Both the position numbers and the translations under genes were made by a program. This document shows positions 1-9,068 of a DNA stretch of 64,000 nucleotides, piece after piece (within the stretch, counting starts at the first letter, position 1; each line of letters opens with the position of its first letter). The stretch comes from HGM04593 sp045646965. GTDB taxonomy: Bacteria; Bacteroidota; Bacteroidia; Bacteroidales; Bacteroidaceae. Under the pieces are notes generated by a model that searched no databases, was not told the DNA's origin, and saw only the letters and a list, made by a program, of their open reading frames with translations. The stretch covers positions 1 through 64,000 of the forward strand of contig JAZRLR010000029.1 of assembly GCA_045646965.1 (NCBI GenBank), written 5' to 3'.

Positions 1-1491
1 AAATACCTTATCGGTGAAAGATTTATTATCGATGTTATAGCCTTTGGACAAACCGGTGACACCACCCATTGCAGAGATGCTGTAGAAGGGCATAAAATCA
101 TCGACATCGGCTTCGTGGTGACGGTAGTTCTCGCCATCGAAAGCAAGCTCTACACCGGCACTCAAGTTATAACGAACGTCGTTGTTTGCATAGCCGTCTT
201 TGGTGAAGCTTACAAAAGAGACACGGGGCTCGACAAACAAAGCGAAGTCCTGATTGGCGTGGTATTTTGCCTGAAGCGCAGCGGTGGGAGCGACATAGAT
301 GTTCTCGAAGTATGAGGGCTGCTTGGGCTGATAACGGCGCATTGAACCGACCTCCAAACCACCCAAAAGGTTCAAGGTGAAGTCGTTTTCGGTCAAGGCA
401 CGGTTGGTGACAGTTGAATAGAGGTTGTAGGCCAACTCGCCGCGACCAAAGAGGTACTGCGTGCGGTAGTCGCCGTCGTAACGTGCGGTGGCGCCGGGCT
501 TCAAAGCACGGTTCTTATAGCGGTGTGAGTTACCCGATGAATAGCCAAGCGAACCTTGAACGGCAAAGCGACGAGAAATCCAGCGACCGTAACCCAAGGC
601 AAACGAGGGGCCGAAGGTCTCGGGGGCGGATACCGAGATGCTATGCAGGTGCTGCAAGCCTACGTTATAGAAAACGTAGTTGCGGGGGAACAGGAATTCG
701 TCGGCAGAATAAGGCATACCTGACAATTCATTCTTCACCTCATATTTCATAGAGGCCAAAACACCGTAAGCAAGACGAGGAGTGTATGACTCATAGCTGA
801 TAGATGACAAATCGTAGCTATCCTCTGCCACAGAGATATAAGGCTCGGCCTGCAAGCTCAAATTACGGCTCACTCTCAAAGCGGCCTGCAATCCGAACCA
901 CAGGTACATATTACTGTTTGTCTTTTCCTTCAGCTCGAGATTCTGGTAGCCCAATCCCACAGACGACGAAACTTCCAAAAGACGATTGGGATTATGACCA
1001 AAATAGTAGCTCGAGAAATTGAAGTAGTGATTCAATTGCAACGCTTTGCGCACAAGAGAGCCCGAAGCATCCTCCAGGTCATACTCGCCGAAATTAAACA
1101 TTAATCTCAGCGAATGATTCTTGGCTATATCCTTTCCAACCATAAGACCATAGCCGTTGCCCGAAACAAATCGCATCGCACTCTGCTTGGCTATCTGGTC
1201 AAAAGAGAAGGCTGCACCAAAATATAAGTGTGACCAAAGTGAAGAATTTGAATATTTCACCACATCGGGGTAACGATATCGTGTCTGACGAGCATAGCGC
1301 AACGCATCATATCCGTAACGTCCTGCGACATATACGGTTTTATCGTTGCCCGATGCTTTATGGGAGTTCACCCGTGTACTATCGGAGAAAACGGGTGCAG
1401 ACGCATCGGCTGCAAGATTACTCGCAGTAGAATACGGAGCTGCGCACATCAATCCACACAGCAGAATAATATATTTAAATGTCTTTATCAT
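1..1491 (-). CDS. Outer-membrane beta-barrel protein, partial (3' end off the left edge)
   Basis: An open frame runs from an ATG at 1491 to base 1 without a stop, giving 497 residues; the C-terminus lies outside the window. The first 23 or so residues (MIKTFKYIILLCGLMCAAP...) form a signal peptide. The rest alternates short polar and aromatic strands (for example LSLQAEPYISVAED) typical of an outer-membrane barrel, so the product probably sits in the outer membrane. The start lies 11 bases after the stop of the OmpA-like gene upstream, so it is the last visible gene of a four-gene operon. No specific family is recognised. It could be a porin-like channel or a structural partner of the OmpA-like and DUF3575 proteins. 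Confidence 0.75.
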   Translation of the reverse strand, partial: MIKTFKYIILLCGLMCAAPYSTASNLAADASAPVFSDSTRVNSHKASGNDKTVYVAGRYGYDALRYARQTRYRYPDVVKYSNSSLWSHLYFGAAFSFDQIAKQSAMRFVSGNGYGLMVGKDIAKNHSLRLMFNFGEYDLEDASGSLVRKALQLNHYFNFSSYYFGHNPNRLLEVSSSVGLGYQNLELKEKTNSNMYLWFGLQAALRVSRNLSLQAEPYISVAEDSYDLSSISYESYTPRLAYGVLASMKYEVKNELSGMPYSADEFLFPRNYVFYNVGLQHLHSISVSAPETFGPSFALGYGRWISRRFAVQGSLGYSSGNSHRYKNRALKPGATARYDGDYRTQYLFGRGELAYNLYSTVTNRALTENDFTLNLLGGLEVGSMRRYQPKQPSYFENIYVAPTAALQAKYHANQDFALFVEPRVSFVSFTKDGYANNDVRYNLSAGVELAFDGENYRHHEADVDDFMPFYSISAMGGVTGLSKGYNIDNKSFTDKVF

Positions 1492-1502
1492 CGTCTTATA
1501 TT

Positions 1503-4319
1503 TTACTTATCACGTTGTATATACTCGTTTCTGACATTCATCACTTTGTCCTTCAATTTCTTGTCGTTAAGAATTGTGGGAGTTCTGATAATCAACACAT
1601 TGAATATTGACAAGAACTCTTTATCGGTGTCAAATATGCTATATAAAGTCTCTATCGCATCGGCGTCGTTTGAGTCGCGCTTGTCGATAAGTTTCTCAAA
1701 GGCATTGACATAACGAACGAATATGTTTTTCTGGTAATCCTCGTCGCTCATCTCCACCACCTCGGTGTATGTGCGCACAGAATCGGCGGCAAGCCCCATC
1801 TTGGCCGAAATGGAATCGGCAGGCACGACCTCGGTCTTTGTGATATATCGACGGTTTGTTTCTTTCACATAGTCACCGATATTTGTTCTCCACAGATTGA
1901 GCGCAGAAGCCGAAACGTGGTAATCGGACTTTATCTCGGACAAGAGGTCCTTGTCGTTGTTTGAAATCGCAATCATCTTGTAGTCTTTGCAATAACTGCT
2001 TGCAAGATAATACTCTGCCAAGTCTTGTGAATTCTTGCGCAAACACATAACCGACTTCAAATAGTCGGAAACGGCGTTGTTTGGCAGATTAACAGAGTCT
2101 ATAACTGCCATATTTAGATACGCGTCATTCACATCGGCGGCATTGGCACGCGCGAGGTTCAAAATAACGGCATTTGTCACCGAAACAGAAGAAACTTTGC
2201 GACGTATTTCACTTGCCTCGTCGCTGTCGCCTCTATACTTTCCACGCATACATTTTGACACGGCAAGCAGAGTATCGTAGGCGAGCCCTTTCTTTGTGAT
2301 AAGAAGTTCGAGCTGGGGTATGAGCTCACGGCGCACGCGGTTATTCTGTCTCAATGTCATAATAAGCTGATTGGCAGCAAATTCCGGTGAGTTGAAATAA
2401 CGTATAACAGTGCTACCCTCCTTGAAATGCAGGAACTGAAGCATTGAGATAGAATCGCTGCTCTGCGACTGGTTCTTCAACTCGAGGAAAGGCTCGAGGA
2501 TTGAAAAATCAATTGTATCGGCATCGACACAGCAGCTTGCAAGCAAACCTGCGGGATAGGCCCAATAGCCGTAGTTGTTAAAAGGCTCCTCTGAATACTC
2601 GTCTATCTGTGTGTATTTGAGAGCGTTGGCAGCAACCTCGCGCAACATAGCCTTATCGTCTTTAACGTGCTGTATCAAAGCCCAATACTCGGCACGAGAG
2701 AGGTTGTTGGGGTTCTTGCGGTAATCACGCAAAATGCGGGCAGGCTCTTTCTTGCCGATCTTGTTTTCTACCACGACGTAACGCACGGTACGGAACAGAC
2801 TCAAATATTTATCCTTAATCATAGGATATGCATCGAGATTTGCGATGTGACGTCCCTGCAACTGGATATTGTCGGGATATTTCTCTATGATTGCACGCAT
2901 CTCCTCGGCTACCGCATTGTATCCGTCACGGGCTATAGTGTCGGCAACTGCGCTCCAAGGTGCTACGCGCGAATCCCTTATATTTATAGGACGGTTAGTA
3001 AAACGGCGCACCTGGTTTGCTGTGTACTCGGCACGACTGCGGGCAAGAGCCTTGTTTGTCTCGAGGTTACCCTCGGGAGAGGCCATACCGTAGATATCTA
3101 CAAAGAGAAGAGCACGATTCTCGCTGTCGCGCTGAATTTCACCAAGCAGATCGTACAGCTTATTCAACTGCGCGATATTTGTTGTGTCGCGCGAGTCTAT
3201 GGTGCTTCTTCCTACCAAGAAGTTGAGGCGCAACTCACCTTTCTGCTCGTTTCTTGTGTTTGACATCTCCTCGAAGAAGAAATCGGCATCGGGCTCAAAA
3301 CCCGACAGGCGAAGCTCGAGGAACTTCAATGGGCTGCGACGCTCACCGTTGTCAATCTTCACATCGGAGTAGAGAACGGTGTTATAGTCGAGCACCTGCA
3401 CAATGGCACCAAAGGGATAGGCGTGCGAGGGATCGGGATCGAAGCCGCTCACAGTGTCGATGAGATTCACAAGAATTGTATCGTTAGAGTGATGCAGCTT
3501 AATCTCTGATTTTCTTTCACTTACACCCACTACAGAGCCATCTTCGGCACGCAGAGTATCATATATGATAAATCTTTTGCTATTTATATCGGCATAGTGC
3601 AAAGAGTCGTTGTTCAGGTCAAAATCCATACGACGTTTCTGCGACACTGCATACTCCTCCTCGTCGCTGAATACAACGCTGCCAAATGAGAAGACCTTGT
3701 CGAGCTCTTTGTTTGCCACATCCACACGGTCGTACCACACGGGCTGTGCCACAACACGCATATTGGAAGTCAATCTGAAAGGCACCTCGAAACTCGATTT
3801 ACTTGTCATCAGGCCATCCTCTTCGATTGTCTCCGATGTACCCTTAACCTGACCACCGATATATGTATCTGTAATTGTCACATTCCTAATTTTCTGCACC
3901 GAATCAATTGATGTGGGTGCCTCCTGAATGTCCTCGAGAATAATCTGCATACCGGGACTCATTGTTTTTTTGTCCTTGAAGACAGCCTCGTAGCCATCGT
4001 GCCAGAAAAGTGCTGTAGCATCGGGAGTATCTGCAAGGTCTATAGAGAAGGTAGCAGTCCAGTTATCCTCTTTGCCCAACTGACCGCGTGTCGCATACTT
4101 CAAGGCGTTGTCCTTGAATTTACCGGCGACAAGTGCAGCAAGTCCCTTGCGGGCATCGGCTTTTGTGGAGAAAGAGAACACCTTAAGATCCTGGAGCTCT
4201 ATCTCGCTGTTATCTGCAAGAATCACAGTTCCTTTTATAACCAACTGTGCGCTGGCAGCTATGCTCCCTGCAAACAAGAAGAATACAAAAAACAGTATTT
4301 TATAAAAACGTGAACGCAT
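1503..4319 (-). CDS. OmpA-like peptidoglycan-anchoring outer-membrane protein, large
   Basis: A 938-residue exported protein with a signal peptide of about 24 residues (ending in AASA). Residues 364-445 resemble an OmpA C-terminal domain, with the Bacteroidales-type ASPEG signature at 413-417 followed by a helix rich in Arg and Asn; this domain normally grips peptidoglycan. The N-terminal 350 residues are beta-rich and unassigned. The C-terminal 450 residues are mostly helical and repeat-like, with no recognised domain. It lies between a DUF3575 gene (23-base gap) and the barrel gene downstream. In Bacteroides, OmpA-type proteins next to DUF3575 proteins are often found in surface-fimbria clusters, but no fimbrillin is visible here. 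A structural or assembly role is inferred. Confidence 0.65.
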   Translation of the reverse strand: MRSRFYKILFFVFFLFAGSIAASAQLVIKGTVILADNSEIELQDLKVFSFSTKADARKGLAALVAGKFKDNALKYATRGQLGKEDNWTATFSIDLADTPDATALFWHDGYEAVFKDKKTMSPGMQIILEDIQEAPTSIDSVQKIRNVTITDTYIGGQVKGTSETIEEDGLMTSKSSFEVPFRLTSNMRVVAQPVWYDRVDVANKELDKVFSFGSVVFSDEEEYAVSQKRRMDFDLNNDSLHYADINSKRFIIYDTLRAEDGSVVGVSERKSEIKLHHSNDTILVNLIDTVSGFDPDPSHAYPFGAIVQVLDYNTVLYSDVKIDNGERRSPLKFLELRLSGFEPDADFFFEEMSNTRNEQKGELRLNFLVGRSTIDSRDTTNIAQLNKLYDLLGEIQRDSENRALLFVDIYGMASPEGNLETNKALARSRAEYTANQVRRFTNRPINIRDSRVAPWSAVADTIARDGYNAVAEEMRAIIEKYPDNIQLQGRHIANLDAYPMIKDKYLSLFRTVRYVVVENKIGKKEPARILRDYRKNPNNLSRAEYWALIQHVKDDKAMLREVAANALKYTQIDEYSEEPFNNYGYWAYPAGLLASCCVDADTIDFSILEPFLELKNQSQSSDSISMLQFLHFKEGSTVIRYFNSPEFAANQLIMTLRQNNRVRRELIPQLELLITKKGLAYDTLLAVSKCMRGKYRGDSDEASEIRRKVSSVSVTNAVILNLARANAADVNDAYLNMAVIDSVNLPNNAVSDYLKSVMCLRKNSQDLAEYYLASSYCKDYKMIAISNNDKDLLSEIKSDYHVSASALNLWRTNIGDYVKETNRRYITKTEVVPADSISAKMGLAADSVRTYTEVVEMSDEDYQKNIFVRYVNAFEKLIDKRDSNDADAIETLYSIFDTDKEFLSIFNVLIIRTPTILNDKKLKDKVMNVRNEYIQRDK

Positions 4320-4342
4320 TTATTCCTAATGATTTATTGTTT

Positions 4343-4891
4343 TTACCTTATTATATATGACACAGACACCGATGCTTTGGGGAAGAGCAGGCTGCCTTTG
4401 CTGTTTGCAATCTCGCTGCCGTTATACCCCGCTTCATCGTAAAAGTGCTTTTGTTTATATCGCATATATGAGATACCGCCAAGAAGCTCTATGTTGAAAC
4501 GAGAGGACAATTTATAGGAACGTCCGAAACAGAAGCCAACTCCAAAGGCATTTCCATCGTATGCTTTCTTTTTCCAAATAATGTCGTAGTTGGTCACTTG
4601 GGCCGACAGTTCCACAAAATGACGTACAAAAGGACGGCCGCCAAACCAATAGCGAAACTCGGGATTTACTGTGAGCAGCTTCACATCCTGGCCCCAAGGG
4701 TTCTTTGCACCCGAGAAATTAACACCTATGGTGTGTCGCTCACCCACCACTGCATCAATACCCAGATTGGGCATCATTGCAGCAATTTTTACAAGGTCAC
4801 ACTTGGTAACTATCATCTGCGCCTTTGCAAAGGACACAGAGAGCAATAATAATGCTAATATAAAAATCTTCTTATTCACAATATTCGGCAT
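4343..4891 (-). CDS. DUF3575 family outer-membrane protein
   Basis: A 182-residue exported protein with a signal peptide of about 24 residues ending in SFAKA. The mature part has the DUF3575 pattern: a KCDLVK start, the PNLGIDAVVGERHTIGVNF strand pair, a RYWFGGRPF turn, and a small barrel closing on SYIIR. Proteins of this family are small outer-membrane barrels of unknown function that co-occur with OmpA-like and fimbrial genes in Bacteroidales. It is the second gene of the operon, 74 bases after the longer DUF3575 paralogue and 23 bases before the OmpA-like gene. DUF3575 assignment is from memory of the family pattern. Confidence 0.7.
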   Translation of the reverse strand: MPNIVNKKIFILALLLLSVSFAKAQMIVTKCDLVKIAAMMPNLGIDAVVGERHTIGVNFSGAKNPWGQDVKLLTVNPEFRYWFGGRPFVRHFVELSAQVTNYDIIWKKKAYDGNAFGVGFCFGRSYKLSSRFNIELLGGISYMRYKQKHFYDEAGYNGSEIANSKGSLLFPKASVSVSYIIR

Positions 4892-4965
4892 TTACTGTTA
4901 TCGGGCAGAGCCGATACTATATATAATTGTTTTATACTCTCGCGTTTAGGGTAATGCTTTGGCAA

Positions 4966-6663
4966 TTATTTTTCCTCTGTCACAACCTCTTCCGATACTT
5001 TTTCGGCGGTTTCGGTCACAACTTCCTCGGCTGCTTTCTTGGCTTTTTTCTTCGATTTTTTCTCTTTTTTTGTTGCTTTTTTCTCAACGGGGGCAACCAC
5101 ACTCGACACAGATGAATCTATGCCTGTAATCTCCTCGAGAAGCAGGCGTTTGATTGTGTTCTGTATCTCTATCTCCTCAACCTTTCCCTTTATGGCATAA
5201 GACTCTGCCTGTTTGAGATAGAGTGTATCGGTGCGGGCAAGGAAGCCAATCGCCGAGTTCTTTATAACGGGCGACGAAGCTGTGCGACGCAGTGCCTCGA
5301 CCTTTGCCACAGAGTTTATATTTGCCTGTTTATTCACAGTACGGGTACCGAAATTCTCGGTGTTATGCGCAAGGATGTTTTTGTTCACCACAGCAGAAAT
5401 GGTGTTCACAAGATAGTCGAGGAAAGGAACCTCGGCCAAAGAATCGCCTGCGAAGTCAATGGCATTACCTCTTGAGCTGTAGTATGACTCTACAAGCAAA
5501 GAATCGAGGGTTGCCACGCCCGAATGAGATGTTACAATTCTGTTAAGCAATTCATTGTCAAGTTCTTTAACAGAAGAAAGATTTGCCACGTTGGGCAATG
5601 TCTGCTTGCTCGACTTTATAAACTCCTTCTCGGTGAGTTCAAAGAAAGCGTATGCATTGGGGAGTTCTGTGAGAAGCTCCAAAGAGTCGGCCGATGCATA
5701 AAGCGAATTTATTCTGCGTATCTCTGCGTTCTTGCTGTTCACCATTTTGTTCAAGCTGTCGATGTAGGCAACCGAGAGGAACTGCTCTATTCCATCTACC
5801 GAGCGCTGTGCTTTCTGATTATTGTCATAGGCGATACGTTTCTCATACAAGTTGCTCATTTCCTTCATCTTGGCAACGTCGCGAGCCGCAACCTGGTTTC
5901 TGATAGAATTGAAACGATAGACAAACCCGAGGTTTACATCGCTCACAACGGGATAAGGAAGTATGCGACCATACTCTTCGTCTACGTGCACGTGCTTGCC
6001 TTTTTGGGATTTAAACTTATACACGTCGAAGGCAGAGTATACAAGACCTACGCTGGCACCCAACTGAAAATCGATGGCATCGCCGTTGTTATACTGATAC
6101 AAGGGAGTATTATAACCGAACGACACACCCAAACCTATTGCGTTTCCGTCGTAACCTTTGTCGGCAAGCTTGATATCGTAGTTGTCAAAACTTATATAGG
6201 GTGCAATGTAATAGGCTCTGTAAGAACGGGGAGACTCTTTAGCCAAGAAAAGCTGGTTACGCACATAAGACTTGCTGTAAGAGCCCAATTTTGAAAAATA
6301 CTCAAGCATAGCCTTCTCATTCGCCTCTCTCTTGCGGGTTCTGAAATAGTAGCGTCCCTCCAGTTTAGCACCCGCTATGTTATACATATATCTGGGCGCT
6401 TCGGAAAAAGGATTTGTATGCTTCGTTTCCCAATTGTATTTTGCAGAGACAAGGATTGAGATTTTCTTATAACCGTCATTCACCACATCGTACTCAACGC
6501 CCAGATTGGGAGTGGTAAGCATCCAATTAATTACATTTGTGTGAAAACCAAGGCGCTGCTTCACCTCGTCAAAAGAACTCTCACCGTTGTTATCCGATGC
6601 ATTCTGGGCATAGGCCAAGAAAGGAACACACAACAGCATTGCAATAAAATATCTTAAACGCAT
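4966..6663 (-). CDS. DUF3575-like barrel protein with a long helical, Lys/Glu-rich C-terminal extension
   Basis: A 565-residue exported protein with a signal peptide of about 19 residues ending in FLAYA. Residues 40-260 form a barrel resembling the neighbouring DUF3575 protein: both contain a TPNLG or MPNLG strand and a YDGNA(I/F)G(L/V)G segment, so the two are paralogues. Residues 270-520 are predicted helical. The last 40 residues are almost entirely Lys, Glu, Ala and Val (KKATKKEKKSKKKAKKAAEE and on), a charged tail that could reach into the periplasm or bind another polymer. It is the first gene of the operon. A TATTTTTG element lies at 6739-6746, 76 bases upstream. The function is unknown. 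Confidence 0.6.
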   Translation of the reverse strand: MRLRYFIAMLLCVPFLAYAQNASDNNGESSFDEVKQRLGFHTNVINWMLTTPNLGVEYDVVNDGYKKISILVSAKYNWETKHTNPFSEAPRYMYNIAGAKLEGRYYFRTRKREANEKAMLEYFSKLGSYSKSYVRNQLFLAKESPRSYRAYYIAPYISFDNYDIKLADKGYDGNAIGLGVSFGYNTPLYQYNNGDAIDFQLGASVGLVYSAFDVYKFKSQKGKHVHVDEEYGRILPYPVVSDVNLGFVYRFNSIRNQVAARDVAKMKEMSNLYEKRIAYDNNQKAQRSVDGIEQFLSVAYIDSLNKMVNSKNAEIRRINSLYASADSLELLTELPNAYAFFELTEKEFIKSSKQTLPNVANLSSVKELDNELLNRIVTSHSGVATLDSLLVESYYSSRGNAIDFAGDSLAEVPFLDYLVNTISAVVNKNILAHNTENFGTRTVNKQANINSVAKVEALRRTASSPVIKNSAIGFLARTDTLYLKQAESYAIKGKVEEIEIQNTIKRLLLEEITGIDSSVSSVVAPVEKKATKKEKKSKKKAKKAAEEVVTETAEKVSEEVVTEEK

Positions 6664-6977
6664 AATCAGCAGAGATTTAATTTTAATTAAAAACCCGGCT
6701 ACTCAACGGGCATAATACTTCTATTTTAAAATTGTTTGCAAAAATACATTATTATTAATACACGAAATGCATTGCAATTGTTAATAATTGTTAATACAAT
6801 TGGTTCTTTTTGGTTCTATTTGATTAATAATCACAGAAAAACAGCACTGAACAAAGTTACGATTCATAAAATTTCTTCACGCAAACACGAAACGCCGCAT
6901 CAAAAGCAAAATAAAAAGAACACCAAAACCCCAAACCGAAAAAAGCACAAAGTGACAGCGACATAAAAAAAACAAAC
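6664..6977. other. AT-rich intergenic region
   Basis: No gene is supported here. The left part carries the putative promoter of the DUF3575 operon: TATTTTTG on the minus strand at 6739-6746. Between about 6750 and 6970 the plus strand is A-rich and has a short open frame with low-complexity Lys and Asn codons that looks spurious. The right boundary is the terminator of the acyltransferase gene. Confidence 0.5.
6739..6746 (-). promoter_or_regulatory. Putative -7 element of the DUF3575/OmpA operon
   Basis: On the minus strand this reads TATTTTTG, a full match to the Bacteroidota TAnnTTTG consensus, 76 bases upstream of the first gene of the operon. No good TTTG -33 partner at 19-21 bases is seen, so the call rests on one box and its position. 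Confidence 0.4.
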
Positions 6978-7007
6978 AAGGCGCAGCCATATACACGACT
7001 GCGCTTT
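6978..7007 (-). terminator. Rho-independent terminator after the acyltransferase gene
   Basis: A 9-bp stem (6978-6986 with 6999-7007, one G-T pair) with a 12-base loop. On the minus strand it is followed by a T run interrupted only by single bases (complement of the A tract at 6964-6977). It lies about 90 bases past the stop of the acyltransferase gene. Confidence 0.7.
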
Positions 7008-7095
7008 GCTATAAATCATCAACCTTATACAGATGCCAATGGCTTAATTTACTCACCACAGCATTGCAAAGTCAAATAAAAATCCTTTACAAAAA

Positions 7096-8178
7096 TCAAC
7101 CTTTTCTTCCTGTCATCACACCCATAAGCCTCGGAGCATATCGCAACATCAGATAATATGCCGACAAAAGAATCAAAGTGGTAAGTACCACATTAATCAG
7201 GCATAACAAAAGCCAAGAAATATCCGACTCCGGAGGGCACAAACGATTCAATATAGTAGCCACATTGGAATACACCAAAGAGTGGGCCACATAAATAAAA
7301 AAGCTCGAAGAAGCCAAAAAATCATTTGACTTACAATATCCTTTTTTCAGCAACCAGACAGCTGTATTGAATGCAAAAAACAGGCCCACGACTATCAGCA
7401 TCGACTTAATTATTTTATACACAATAGGATTGGAATGAAAGCACATAGCCAAAATTCCCAACGTAAAATAGCCGATTACCGACAATTTCTTATATCTGCC
7501 AAATTCCGCAATCATATCTTTGCCATTGATACTCATATAAGCACCAAACGAAAAGAAAAGCAATGCCTGCGCCGGCATATATATATCAAAATCGCCAAAA
7601 TATTTAACCAACCACAACACACAAAAAAAGGCAAGAAGCAACTTTCCCTGTTTTTTCAATATTTTATACAAAAGAGGAGAGATGAGTACCATAAGCATCA
7701 AATCCCTCAAAAACCACAAGGGGACGTTTATAGGCATATCTGTAGACGCAACTCCGGTCATCACGCCATCATATCTCCAATAGCAAGACAAGAAGCTTTT
7801 AACATCGAAGCTCAAATAATCAGCGCTATACAGCACAAGGAAAAGAAAAAGCGTATTCCACACCAGGTAGGGAATAAAAAGACTCTTCTTGCGATTCTCG
7901 AGTTTTTTCAGCCACTTACCTTTATCCCAGGTACGAAGGCCTATAAAAAATACAAAGCCCGATATAAAGAAATAGATGGGAACACTCTGCCAATGCAAGA
8001 ACGAACGAATAAAAGTCTTCGCAAAATCGAAAATCGGATAGCTCACCTCACCCGCGTCGGCAGGTGTCACATTAAAAATGTGAATGGTAACAATCACTAT
8101 AGCCAAAGGGAAACGCAACAAGTTAAGCGCTTGTGAATGAGCGCTTTGAGCCCTGGTATACGGGGGGGTAGCAGCCAT
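7096..8178 (-). CDS. Acyltransferase 3 family membrane protein
   Basis: A 360-residue protein of the acyltransferase-3 (OafA/YiaH-like) family, which transfers acetyl or other acyl groups to sugars or other cell-envelope molecules. It begins with the usual N-terminal helix carrying the family R and H (NLLRFPLAIVIVTIHIFNV) and has about ten hydrophobic segments. The open frame extends upstream to 8253, but the start at 8178 (MAATPPYTRAQ) is preferred because it places the conserved first helix near the N-terminus and leaves room for the TACCTTTG element at 8220-8227. It is a single-gene unit between the DUF3575 operon and the tRNA operon. The substrate cannot be told from the sequence. Confidence 0.75.
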   Translation of the reverse strand: MAATPPYTRAQSAHSQALNLLRFPLAIVIVTIHIFNVTPADAGEVSYPIFDFAKTFIRSFLHWQSVPIYFFISGFVFFIGLRTWDKGKWLKKLENRKKSLFIPYLVWNTLFLFLVLYSADYLSFDVKSFLSCYWRYDGVMTGVASTDMPINVPLWFLRDLMLMVLISPLLYKILKKQGKLLLAFFCVLWLVKYFGDFDIYMPAQALLFFSFGAYMSINGKDMIAEFGRYKKLSVIGYFTLGILAMCFHSNPIVYKIIKSMLIVVGLFFAFNTAVWLLKKGYCKSNDFLASSSFFIYVAHSLVYSNVATILNRLCPPESDISWLLLCLINVVLTTLILLSAYYLMLRYAPRLMGVMTGRKG

Positions 8179-8219
8179 AATTAATCTGTATTTTTCTGTG
8201 TAATAGTTAAATTGCGTTG

Positions 8220-8227
8220 CAAAGGTA
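8220..8227 (-). promoter_or_regulatory. Putative -7 element of the acyltransferase gene
   Basis: On the minus strand this reads TACCTTTG, matching TAnnTTTG, 41 bases upstream of the chosen start codon. CAAA motifs that could be the -33 box lie at 8240-8243 and 8251-8254, but neither spacing (12 or 23) is ideal. Confidence 0.45.
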
Positions 8228-8253
8228 ATAAAATCACCGCAAAACAAGCACAA

Positions 8254-8411
8254 ATAACAGCCGATAATTTAGAATCACCTGAAGATGAGCACAGAAACAA
8301 AAGCAAAACAAGCTCAACCACTCTGCCGACAAACCCGCACAAAGCACGAAAGACAACAGCTTAAACGCGAACTTTGCAGACAAGTCAAGCACCCGGCTCG
8401 CAAAAGGGCAC
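8254..8411. other. Intergenic region between acyltransferase and tRNA operon
   Basis: About 160 A-rich bases with no supported gene. It lies upstream of the acyltransferase and downstream of the tRNA-operon terminator. Nothing else is seen in it. Confidence 0.5.
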
Positions 8412-8417
8412 AAAAAA

Positions 8418-8440
8418 AAGCATCCTCAACGAGAATGCTT
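8418..8440 (-). terminator. Rho-independent terminator of the tRNA operon
   Basis: On the minus strand a 10-bp stem (AAGCATTCTC with GAGGATGCTT, one G-T pair) and a 3-base loop are followed by a run of eight or more T residues (complement of 8411-8419). It begins 8 bases after the last tRNA. Confidence 0.85.
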
Positions 8441-8448
8441 TAATTTTG

Positions 8449-8521
8449 AGCGGAAAACGAGACTCGAACTCGCGACCCCAACCTTGGCAAGGTTGTGCTC
8501 TACCAACTGAGCTATTTCCGC
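8449..8521 (-). tRNA. tRNA-Gly (anticodon GCC)
   Basis: A 73-base cloverleaf: acceptor GCGGAAA with TTTCCGC, D-arm GCTCAGTTGGTAGAGC, anticodon loop CTTGCCAAG giving GCC, T-arm with GGTTCGA-like GAGTTCGAGTC, and discriminator U. CCA is not encoded. It is the last of four tRNAs and identical to the first one at 8779-8851. Confidence 0.95.
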
Positions 8522-8553
8522 AATTTTAGTTTTTAAATTTTCTAACTCCTGAG

Positions 8554-8637
8554 TGAAGAAGATGAGACTCGAACTCACACGACACAACTGTCACTACCCC
8601 CTCAAAGTAGCGCGTCTACCAATTCCGCCACTTCTCC
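8554..8637 (-). tRNA. tRNA-Leu (anticodon GAG)
   Basis: An 84-base class II tRNA with a long variable arm. Acceptor GGAGAAG pairs with CTTCTTC (one G-U). The anticodon arm CTACT-TTGAGGG-GGTAG gives GAG. The T-arm is GAGTTCGAGTC. CCA is not encoded. Confidence 0.93.
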
Positions 8638-8665
8638 ATTCATTTGTCAAAAGCGCAGCGCCGGG

Positions 8666-8746
8666 TGCCCAGAACAGGACTCGAACCTGCACGTCTCTCA
8701 ACACTCGCACCTGAAACGAGCGCGTCTACCATTCCGCCACCTGGGC
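8666..8746 (-). tRNA. tRNA-Leu (anticodon CAG)
   Basis: An 81-base class II tRNA. Acceptor GCCCAGG pairs with TCTGGGC (one G-U). The anticodon arm CTCGT-TTCAGGT-GCGAG gives CAG. The variable arm GTTGAGAGAC and T-arm AGGTTCGAGTCC are present. CCA is not encoded. Confidence 0.93.
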
Positions 8747-8778
8747 TCAGTACACGCATCGGGCGCGCTTATTAATTG

Positions 8779-8851
8779 AGCGGAAAACGAGACTCGAACT
8801 CGCGACCCCAACCTTGGCAAGGTTGTGCTCTACCAACTGAGCTATTTCCGC
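8779..8851 (-). tRNA. tRNA-Gly (anticodon GCC), first of the operon
   Basis: Identical over all 73 bases to the tRNA-Gly at 8449-8521. It is the promoter-proximal gene of the tRNA operon, with spacers of roughly 30 bases between the four tRNAs. Confidence 0.95.
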
Positions 8852-8962
8852 AATTTTTCAAAGACTAATTAAATAAATTAAAGAACCTTTGCATTCGCCA
8901 AAGCCTCGCTGAATCTCAACTTTTAAGTTTGGTGTTCATCACTTGGCTTTGTCAAGCGAGTG

Positions 8963-8993
8963 CAAAGGTACTGCTTTTTTCTGAACCTGCAAG
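8963..8993 (-). promoter_or_regulatory. Promoter of the tRNA operon
   Basis: Minus-strand TACCTTTG (8963-8970) matches TAnnTTTG, with CTTG at 8990-8993 as a near -33 TTTG box, spaced 19 bases. The predicted start near 8955 lies about 100 bases before the first tRNA. Confidence 0.6.
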
Positions 8994-9068
8994 CGTTTTG
9001 GATATTTTTTTTGAAAAAATTTTCAAGCTCCTTCTCCACGCTTTTGCAAGCAGTTGATTATCAAATAC

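Noticed and set aside
6750..6966. A 76-codon Lys/Asn-rich open frame in the 6.7-7.0 kb gap
   Set aside because: Low-complexity composition from an A-rich stretch, no conserved pattern and no promoter in the right place.
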